Made by a program: the position numbers and the translations under genes
NCBI RefSeq assembly: GCF_002240355.1
Contig: NZ_CP016353.1
Coordinates: 4,080,501 to 4,144,500 of the forward strand
From: Prauserella marina
GTDB taxonomy: Bacteria > Actinomycetota > Actinomycetes > Mycobacteriales > Pseudonocardiaceae
Direction of reading: 5' to 3'
DNA length: 64,000 bases
The notes under the pieces: generated by a model
Told to the model about the DNA's origin: nothing
The model's input: the letters and a program-made list of their open reading frames with translations, nothing else
Databases searched by the model: none
Part shown: positions 58,179 through 64,000 of the stretch, piece after piece
Position numbering within the stretch: position 1 is the stretch's first letter
Layout: each line of letters begins with the position of its first letter

Positions 58179-59744
58179 TCAGTTGTCGTCCTCGTCGTCG
58201 TCGTTGCCTCTGCCCTTGCGGTCGTCGTCGACCTTGCGGGATGACACGACCTCGTCGGAGTCGATGAGCGGGCGGCCGTCCTCGACGACCATGCCGAGCC
58301 GGTGAACCTCGCGGTGGACGTTGCCGTTTTCCATGACGAACTGGAGACCAACCTGGACAGTGCTGTCGTCGAGCGCGTTCGGCCCGCTGACGACCTCGAC
58401 CTCGTCCACCTTGTCCCAGAACTTCTCGTACTTCCGCTCGCCTTGTTCCCGCAGACCCTCGCCGAGGCCCTGCCACGCTTCGTCGGTGTCCCCAGGCAGC
58501 ATCGCGTAGTACGCGCTGACCGCGTCCTCCAGTTCGGCGGGACTCGGTCGCTCCGGGGTCGGCGTCGTCGTGGTCACGGCCGGCGTCGTGACGGGCGCCG
58601 CCGGGGTGCTCGACGTGGTCAGTGGCGCCGCGGCGGCGGCTCCGTCGTCGTCGGTGCTGTTGACCAGCAATTCCGCGACAAGGATGCCGATGGCCGCCGC
58701 GGCGAGCACCGCCAGCGCGGCGATGGCGACCCGTTTGGGCGAACGTGGTGAACCCGAGGGGGCTTCCGCGGCGACGGCGTGCTGTTCCTGCCTGCTCGGC
58801 GGCGCCGGGGCTGGCGGCGGCGCGGCCGCCGGGTGCAGATCCAGCCTCGTCGAAGGGCGCCGTGGGGGTGCGACGGGGACCGTCGCGGGCATCGTGGGCG
58901 GTTCGAGCGCGGCGGGGGCCCTGCCTTCGGCAACGGCCTGCAACGCCCCGGCGACCGTGGCCATGTCGGGCCTTGCCTTGGGCTCGGTCCTCAGCATCTC
59001 CTGCAAGGTCGCGGTGAGCTGCCCCGCCCGGCGCGGCGGAATGACCTGGCCCGTCGCGACCGTGTGCAGCAGGGCGATCTCGTTCTCGGTGTTGCCGAAC
59101 GGAGGCATTCCCTCGACGGCGGCGTACAAGGTCGCGCCGAGGGAGAACACATCGGACGCCGGTCCCGGCTCGGCACCCCTCGCTGTCTCCGGCGACAGGA
59201 AGGCCGGTGTCCCCGCGAGCAGCCCGGTGCTGGTCACCGTGATGTCACCGGCGGCTCGTGAGATACCGAAGTCGGTGATCTTGGTGGTTCCGTCCTCGCC
59301 GAGCAGGATGTTGCCCGGTTTGACGTCGCGGTGGATGACGCCCGCCTCATGGGCCGCCGTCAGGGCGAGCGCGATCTGGGCGCCGATCCCGGCCGCCTCG
59401 GCTGGAGGCAGCACTCCCCTGTCGTCGAGCACGTCGGCGAGGCTCTGGGACGGCAGGTACTCCATGACCAATACGGGGGCACCGTCGTCGTCGGCGACGT
59501 TGTAGACGGAGATCGCGTTGGGGTGTTGCAGCCTCGCCGCGATCCTGCCCTCGCGGAAGGCCCGCTGTCTGGCCTTGTCGGCCTCGGTCTCGTTCAGTCC
59601 CGGGGGTAACAGGAGCTGCTTGACCGCGACTTCCCTGTCGAGGCGGTCGTCGATGGCGAGCCACACGACTCCCATCGCTCCGCTGCCGATCCGGCTCCGC
59701 AGACGATAGCGGCCGGCGACCAGCCGCCCCTCGTCCGCGCTCAC
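58179..59744 (-). CDS. Membrane Ser/Thr protein kinase
   Basis: 521 residues. Kinase domain 10-270: glycine loop IGSGAMGVVWLAIDDRL, the VAIK-type lysine in EVAVKQLLLPPG, HRDVKPGNILL catalytic loop, DFGISRAAGD and a GTPAFLSPETARG activation segment. A Pro-rich linker leads to a TM helix (VAIAALAVLAAAAIGILVAE). The external domain of about 150 residues (AYYAMLPGDTDEAWQGLGEG, ERKYEKFWDKVDEVEVV) has no PASTA repeats and is of unknown fold. GTG 59744 has GGGAGG; the longer frame upstream is spurious. It would relay an external signal to cytoplasmic targets, with VanW as a neighbour candidate. Confidence 0.92.
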   Translation of the reverse strand: MSADEGRLVAGRYRLRSRIGSGAMGVVWLAIDDRLDREVAVKQLLLPPGLNETEADKARQRAFREGRIAARLQHPNAISVYNVADDDGAPVLVMEYLPSQSLADVLDDRGVLPPAEAAGIGAQIALALTAAHEAGVIHRDVKPGNILLGEDGTTKITDFGISRAAGDITVTSTGLLAGTPAFLSPETARGAEPGPASDVFSLGATLYAAVEGMPPFGNTENEIALLHTVATGQVIPPRRAGQLTATLQEMLRTEPKARPDMATVAGALQAVAEGRAPAALEPPTMPATVPVAPPRRPSTRLDLHPAAAPPPAPAPPSRQEQHAVAAEAPSGSPRSPKRVAIAALAVLAAAAIGILVAELLVNSTDDDGAAAAAPLTTSSTPAAPVTTPAVTTTTPTPERPSPAELEDAVSAYYAMLPGDTDEAWQGLGEGLREQGERKYEKFWDKVDEVEVVSGPNALDDSTVQVGLQFVMENGNVHREVHRLGMVVEDGRPLIDSDEVVSSRKVDDDRKGRGNDDDEDDN

Positions 59745-59877
59745 CCGCGCCTCCCAGTCACTCAGACAGGGTAGAGCCTGTGCCGCTCGGTGACCTCCGT
59801 GGTCCGCAATCCTGCTGGTTCCACCACGATGGGGGCGCCGTCCACAAGCGGGTGACCAGTTCGTATGCTCTCCGGTC

Positions 59878-60249
59878 ATGGGTTGGTTGTCGAGCGCGTG
59901 GCATGAGTCTGCCGCGAGGCGTGAACTCACCGTGCTGGCCGACCGGTTGCGGAACGCGGGCCTCACCCCTGGTGGCCTCTCACCAGGAGCACTGGCCACC
60001 GTCGATCAGCACGCGGCCGCGGTACGCGACATCCTGACCCTCAGCGGAGGCCGCGCGGGCCCCGTCGAACTGGCCGGCTACGCCCGCGGGGTGCAGGACG
60101 CCGCCCGGGATTCCGGCTGGTTCCTGCGCAAGGACGAATCGCCCAACGGGGACTGGATCAGCCTCCGGCTCATCGCGGTGTGCCTGCTGGCGACCGAGGG
60201 CGTCACCCTGGTCAGCGGCGGCGACCTGGACCCGTTGCTGTTCTCCTGA
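59878..60249 (+). CDS. Hypothetical protein (DUF6401-like)
   Basis: 123 residues: MGWLSSAWHESAARRELTVL, ADRLRNAGLTPGGLSPGALA, then YARGVQDAARDSGWFLR and DWISLRLIAVCLLATEGVT. It resembles small actinobacterial proteins that I recall under DUF6401; this is low-confidence. No TM segment or signal. ATG 59878 has TATGCT (59864-59869) eight bases before it, suggesting leaderless expression. A strong hairpin follows 19 bp after the stop. Confidence 0.7.
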   Translation: MGWLSSAWHESAARRELTVLADRLRNAGLTPGGLSPGALATVDQHAAAVRDILTLSGGRAGPVELAGYARGVQDAARDSGWFLRKDESPNGDWISLRLIAVCLLATEGVTLVSGGDLDPLLFS

Positions 60250-60268
60250 GCAACCCCCAGCACACAGA

Positions 60269-60307
60269 ACAGCACGGAGAGCAGGCCCAGCCTGCTCTCC
60301 GTGCTGT
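60269..60307. terminator. 17-bp hairpin between convergent genes
   Basis: ACAGCACGGAGAGCAGG (60269-60285) pairs exactly with CCTGCTCTCCGTGCTGT (60291-60307) over a 5-nt loop. It lies between the hypothetical gene and the convergent MscS-like gene and can serve both. Confidence 0.9.
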
Positions 60308-60360
60308 GTTGTTCCGTTCGTGCCGTCCTCGCCGCCGGGACAGTCCCGGCCGCGGGGGTA

Positions 60361-61140
60361 TCAGCGCGAGTAGTCCTGCGGCGTCTGCTGTTCGGCCGGT
60401 GTCTGGATCGGCTCGGTCTGAGCCCGCATCGTGTCCTCCCTGCCTCGGTCGTAGGCTTCCTTGCTCGCCTTGGCGTTGGGCAGTTCCTCCTCGGCCCTGT
60501 TCAGCCAGCGTTCCCAGCGCTGCTGCATCGGGCGAACCATGCCGCCGCCGACACCCACGATGACGACACCGGCGATGGTGGCGAGCACCGCGACGAGCAC
60601 CGGGGTGGTGACCGCTGTCGCCACGCCGATCTGGTTGAGGGCCGCGATGACACCGAGCGCGATGATGAAGATCTGCGCCACCCTGGCGAGGAACGGGCCG
60701 TAGCTGAGCCCGCCCATGGCGCTGGCCGCGAGATCGCGCACCGCGCTGGCGATGGCGGCGGCCACCACGATGATCACGATCGCGACGATGGCGAGCGGCA
60801 GCCAGGCCACGATCGCCGTCAGCATGGCGCTGACCGGGTTGGGGCCGAACACCCCGAACGCGATTTGCAGCGCGATCAGCAGGATGGCGTAGTACACCAG
60901 TGCCGCGATGAGGCCGGTCGCGTCGTATTTGGAACGCGCCAACGCTTGTTTGATACCGCCACGCTCGACCGCTTTGTCGAAATTCACTCGGTGGAGCACC
61001 ACGGTGACAAGCTTGCGAAGACCTTTCGCGACAAGCCAACCGATGATCAGGATGACCAGGAAAACAACAAACTTCGGAAGGAACGTAATCACCGACCGAA
61101 GTGCTTCGTTGAACGATTCCGTTATGTTCATCCGGTTCAC
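60361..61140 (-). CDS. MscS-like TM-helix membrane protein
   Basis: 259 residues with about five membrane helices: FLPKFVVFLVILIIGWLVAK, GLIAALVYYAILLIALQIAF, LTAIVAWLPLAIVAIVIIVV, FLARVAQIFIIALGVIAALN and TPVLVAVLATIAGVVIVGVG. The IIGWLVAKGLRKLVTVVLHR block and repeated small-residue helices are those of the TM_helix (MscS_TM, PF05552) family, small channels without the MscS beta domain. The cytoplasmic C-terminus (RAEEELPNAKASKEAYDRGR) is charged. It may act in osmotic release. GTG 61140 follows AAGGAAAGGAAT; ATG 61131 is an alternative. Confidence 0.85.
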   Translation of the reverse strand: MNRMNITESFNEALRSVITFLPKFVVFLVILIIGWLVAKGLRKLVTVVLHRVNFDKAVERGGIKQALARSKYDATGLIAALVYYAILLIALQIAFGVFGPNPVSAMLTAIVAWLPLAIVAIVIIVVAAAIASAVRDLAASAMGGLSYGPFLARVAQIFIIALGVIAALNQIGVATAVTTPVLVAVLATIAGVVIVGVGGGMVRPMQQRWERWLNRAEEELPNAKASKEAYDRGREDTMRAQTEPIQTPAEQQTPQDYSR

Positions 61141-61338
61141 ATTCCTTTCCTTGGCCGGCCGTTCCCGGCCCGGTGAAGGGCCATACGGCCTGCATCCGGA
61201 GTGGACTGTCCAATCACGCTCGACAATCCGTCCGGACCCGTTGCCGGGCCATGATCGTGAAGCGACTCCGGGGTACCCGGAATCCGAGCGTCACATGCCT
61301 GCTCCGGCCATGCCGTTCGAAAAAAGAACTCCGCCCGA

Positions 61339-62229
61339 TCAGGTGAGGTGAATGTGCCGGGCCAATGTCGCGATATCTGCCGGGCGCACGCGGCAGCAGC
61401 CGCCGAGCAGGGCGGGGCCTCCGGTCGCGTGCGCGGCCAGTTCGGCCGGGGAAAAGCGTGGGGCACCTCGCCACTCCCTGCCGTCCGCGTCCCAGTTCTC
61501 CCCGCTGTTCGGGTAGGCCACGACCGGCTTGCCGGTGATGTCCCTGGCCAACGCGACGGCGGGGGCGACATCGGCCGGATCGCAGCAATTGACACCCACG
61601 GCGACGATCTCGTCGCGCTCGGCGACGACCGCGAACGCCTCGGCCAGCGACTGCCCCGCGCGGGTCGTCCCGCCCTCCACCGTGTACGACAACCAGGCGG
61701 GAAGCCCGAGCGACTCCAGCGCCTCGACGAGCGCCGCCGCCTCGTCGATGTCGGGGACGGTCTCCAGCGCGAGCAGGTCGGGCTCTGCCTCGGCGAGCAC
61801 CTCCATCCGGGGCAGGTGGAATGCTGTGAGCTCCCGCCGGGACAGCCCGTAGCGGCCCCGGTACTCGGAGCCGTCGGCCAGTGTGGCTCCGTAGGGGCCG
61901 ACCGACGCGGCGACCCACCGGCGCCGTCCGCCGCTCGGCTCCGCACTGTCCCTCGCTTCTTTCGCCAACGTCACGCTGCGGCGAAGCAGCCCTGCCGAGG
62001 TCCGGAGATCGATGCCCCTCGCCGCGAAACCGGCGAAGCTTGCTTGATAGCTGGCCGTCGTCGCCACGTCGGCGCCCGCCGCGAAGAACGCGGCATGGGC
62101 TGCCACGATCTCCTCCGGCGCGTCGGCGAGCAGGCGCGCCGACCACAACGCGTCGGAGAGGTCGTGCCCTCGCGCCTCCAGTTCGGTGGCGAGTCCACCG
62201 TCGAGCAGGATCGTTTCGCTCGTGAGCAC
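61339..62229 (-). CDS. mmuM: Homocysteine S-methyltransferase
   Basis: 296 residues of the cobalamin-independent, zinc-dependent homocysteine methyltransferase barrel. ILLDGGLATELEARGHDLSD is the start of the family signature; DVATTASYQASFAGFAARGI, WVAASVGPYGATLADGSEYR and DLLALETVPDIDEA follow. The zinc ligands are the Cys of AVGVNCCDPADV and the Cys pair LLGGCCRVRPADI. It would methylate homocysteine using S-methylmethionine (or SAM) to give methionine. GTG 62229 is the start. It is divergent from the J-domain gene across 168 bp. Confidence 0.92.
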   Translation of the reverse strand: MLTSETILLDGGLATELEARGHDLSDALWSARLLADAPEEIVAAHAAFFAAGADVATTASYQASFAGFAARGIDLRTSAGLLRRSVTLAKEARDSAEPSGGRRRWVAASVGPYGATLADGSEYRGRYGLSRRELTAFHLPRMEVLAEAEPDLLALETVPDIDEAAALVEALESLGLPAWLSYTVEGGTTRAGQSLAEAFAVVAERDEIVAVGVNCCDPADVAPAVALARDITGKPVVAYPNSGENWDADGREWRGAPRFSPAELAAHATGGPALLGGCCRVRPADIATLARHIHLT

Positions 62230-62397
62230 GACTCCAATCTAACCGCCCGCGCCACGAACTCGGCGGCTTCGGCGGCTCGGTCCTCGAGGGCGGAAAGCCT
62301 TTAGCACACGCGCATTCCACCCTGACGTGGCGGGCGGCCCGTTCCGGCCGTGGCGTGGCACGCCATATTGTGTGCGCTGCCAGGCGCGGAGGTGAGC

Positions 62398-63513
62398 GTG
62401 CACGACGTCGACTATTACGAACTCCTTGGTGTGCGACAGGACGCGACACCATCGGAGATCAAGTCGGCCTATCGCGCGCTTGCCAGGTCGATGCACCCCG
62501 ACACCGGTGGCACCGCCGGTACTTTCCGGCTGTTGCGCGACGCCTACGAGACGCTCAACGATCCAGCACGGAGGGCCGAGTACGACCGCGCGACGGCACC
62601 TGACGAACGAGCCGGATCCGTGACCACCACCATGTGGCCTCCCCCTCGCGGTTTCGCGCGCAGGCGGCCGCGCCGGTTCGGCGAGGAGCCCGGCTTCGTG
62701 CCGAGCGCGCCGAGAGTCGACGTCACCTCGGTGCCGTGGTGGCACGAGGTCGACGCGATCGCTCGTGTTCACTACGCGCATCCCGGGTCGCCGGGGCACG
62801 CGCCGACGGTCGTCGCGGCGGGGGCCGTGCTGTTGCTCGTGCTGCCGTTGTTGTTGTTCGACTTCCCGCTCCCGCTGCTGCTCGTCTGGTTGTCGCTGCT
62901 GGCCGGCGCGCTGGCTGCCGCGGTCCTGCTCGGCAGGAGGCATCTGGCGACCCTGCACACCGTGCGCGCGTTCCGGAGCGAGTTCGGCGGTCGCACCGTG
63001 TTCGGGAGGCCGGGCTCCGATGACGATCAGATCGGGGAACGACTCACCGCCGACCTGCTCTCCCGCTATCTCACCCGCCTGCCTGGCGTGCGGATCTTCC
63101 ACGGGCTCGCCTGGCCGGACTCGGTGTTCGCCGACATCGATCACGCCGTGTTGTGCGGGCGGCGGCTGGTGCTCGTCGAATCGAAGCTCTGGCTGCCGGG
63201 CCACTACTCGACCGGCGAGGACGGCGAACTGTTGCGCAACGGGCGCCGGTTCCTCGGAGGTGGCAGCAGGCTGCGGGAGAGCGTCGCCGAGATACAGGCG
63301 CTGCTTCCCGGCGTCGAGGTACGCGGAGCGCTCGTGTTGTACCCGAGCAGGTCGGGCGAGCTCAGCGCCGAATCGGAGCCCGAAGACGACGTGCCTCCGA
63401 TGACCCCGGAGCAGTTCGTCGGCGAGATCGGCGAGTGGCTCTCGGTTGAACCGTCCACTGTAGATCGGAACGTGTTCCGCATCGTTCTCGGCCAGGTCAT
63501 ACAACCCGGGTAG
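62398..63513 (+). CDS. J-domain membrane protein with NERD-like nuclease domain
   Basis: 371 residues. N-terminal J domain, residues 3-60: VDYYELLGVRQDATPSEIKS, HPD at 33-35, FRLLRDAYETLNDPARRAEY. A Pro/Arg linker follows. Two TM segments lie at about 134-183 (VVAAGAVLLLVLPLLLFDFP, LVWLSLLAGALAAAVLLGRR). The C-terminal part (about 200-370) looks like a NERD nuclease-related domain: GERLTADLLSRYLTRLPGVR, ADIDHAVLCGRRLVLVESKL with Asp248, Glu261 and Lys263 in a D...ExK order. The mixture of Hsp70-recruiting J domain and restriction-type core on one membrane protein is notable. GTG 62398 follows GGAGG by 5 bases. Confidence 0.85.
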   Translation: MHDVDYYELLGVRQDATPSEIKSAYRALARSMHPDTGGTAGTFRLLRDAYETLNDPARRAEYDRATAPDERAGSVTTTMWPPPRGFARRRPRRFGEEPGFVPSAPRVDVTSVPWWHEVDAIARVHYAHPGSPGHAPTVVAAGAVLLLVLPLLLFDFPLPLLLVWLSLLAGALAAAVLLGRRHLATLHTVRAFRSEFGGRTVFGRPGSDDDQIGERLTADLLSRYLTRLPGVRIFHGLAWPDSVFADIDHAVLCGRRLVLVESKLWLPGHYSTGEDGELLRNGRRFLGGGSRLRESVAEIQALLPGVEVRGALVLYPSRSGELSAESEPEDDVPPMTPEQFVGEIGEWLSVEPSTVDRNVFRIVLGQVIQPG

Positions 63514-63601
63514 TACGGGGGATTCAGGGGCCGCGGTTCAGGGGACGAACGGGGGCCTTTCCGGAAGTGCGGGCACCCCCTCCGCTGCTGTGCTTGGCGG
63601 C

Positions 63602-64000
63602 ATGAATTCCTCCTCCGATTCCGCAGGCAGACACCCCGCGACGCGGAAAAGCGCGCCCTCGTGGCCGCGCCGGTTCTGGCGGCGCCGCCGGTGGTTCGGC
63701 AAGCTCATGGTCGTCGCGCTGATCGTCACGATCCCCGTCGGCGCGTTCTTCGGCGTGGTCTTCACGATCACCTATCAGGACGTCCGCGCGGACAACACCG
63801 GCACGTTGCGCTTCGCCAACGAGGTCGCCATCCCGCCGCTGCTGGAGCCCCGGATCGACGGTGAGGGTGGCAAGCACTTCGACCTGCGGATGCAGACTGG
63901 GCACAGTGAGTTGCTGTCCGGAAAGCGGACCGAGACGTGGGGTGTCAACGGTGCCTACCTCGGACCGACGATCAGGGCGAACACCGGCGATCACGTGACC
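63602..64000 (+). CDS. Multicopper oxidase, N-terminal part (runs off the window)
   Basis: 133 codons are visible and the frame is open at the window edge. The N-terminus is basic and has a TM or signal-anchor segment KLMVVALIVTIPVGAFFGVV. TWGVNGAYLGPTIRANTGDH is the first cupredoxin signature of CueO/CotA-type multicopper oxidases (usually TwgyNG.ylGPTira..GD.v). The copper-binding HxH motifs would lie beyond the edge. It would oxidise copper(I), phenols or metals outside the membrane, reducing oxygen to water. It follows the J-domain gene by 88 bp. Confidence 0.85.
   Translation, partial: MNSSSDSAGRHPATRKSAPSWPRRFWRRRRWFGKLMVVALIVTIPVGAFFGVVFTITYQDVRADNTGTLRFANEVAIPPLLEPRIDGEGGKHFDLRMQTGHSELLSGKRTETWGVNGAYLGPTIRANTGDHVT

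Overview
The window is high-GC actinobacterial DNA, most likely from a member of the Pseudonocardiaceae (Amycolatopsis, Prauserella or Saccharomonospora type). That placement is inference. It rests on strong G/C bias at third codon positions, many GTG starts, an F420-type luciferase-like oxidoreductase, an ECF42-type sigma factor beside a YCII/DGPF protein, a stand-alone MsiK-like ATPase, a VanW protein beside a Ser/Thr kinase, and many TANNNT -10 boxes placed 6-8 nt before start codons (leaderless mRNAs). No rRNA, tRNA, CRISPR array, insertion sequence or phage gene was seen.

Layout. 1-1779: end of a glycine-betaine-type ABC binding protein, translationally coupled to a cytochrome P450. 1780-2999: a 21-bp tandem repeat, a GatB/YqeY protein, a TetR regulator. 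3127-10290: a catabolic-looking cluster with a type-B carboxylesterase, IclR regulator, NIPSNAP protein, two SDRs (one lacking the usual catalytic residues), an MHS-family transporter, a cupin and a 3-hydroxyisobutyrate-dehydrogenase-like enzyme, mostly joined by 4-bp start/stop overlaps. 10434-14373: secreted hypothetical proteins, GtrA, YCII and ECF sigma factor. 14387-20130: DHA2-type exporter, a large FAD/Fe-S oxidase and its divergent GntR regulator. 20586-24927: beta-phosphoglucomutase and GH65 phosphorylase, then an LLM oxidoreductase.

24940-30672: a DrrAB-like ABC exporter divergent from a coupled operon of a TetR with an extra C-terminal domain, a winged-helix protein and a short pyruvate-phosphate-dikinase-like protein, then a histidine phosphatase. 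30767-35683: old-yellow-enzyme-like reductase, acyl-CoA ligase, TetR, a broken FAD dehydrogenase and an IclR, a possible remnant of a steroid or lipid catabolic locus. 35776-37480: two membrane-anchored hypothetical proteins. 37805-41823: a secreted ThuA/sugar-dehydrogenase/PKD/CBM protein coupled to a Tat-exported sugar isomerase-like protein, with a promoter carrying a LacI-type palindrome.

41978-52590: small conserved genes, a hydrolase, a ROK regulator divergent from an MsiK-like ATPase, a second MHS transporter with a TetR, a NUDIX hydrolase, an EEP nuclease/phosphatase and a PASTA protein. 52900-54861: a PLDc_N-like membrane protein, a thioredoxin/CstR-like pair with two matching operators, and AlkB. 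54862-55447 is non-coding with an 8-bp minisatellite. 55448-64000: VanW protein, Ser/Thr kinase, small hypothetical, MscS-like membrane protein, homocysteine methyltransferase, a J-domain/NERD-like membrane protein and the start of a multicopper oxidase.

The best candidates for something undescribed are the 3.1-10.3 kb catabolic cluster, the TetR/winged-helix/PPDK-like operon facing an ABC exporter, the thioredoxin/CstR-like pair, and the 21-bp repeat family found directly after three stop codons.
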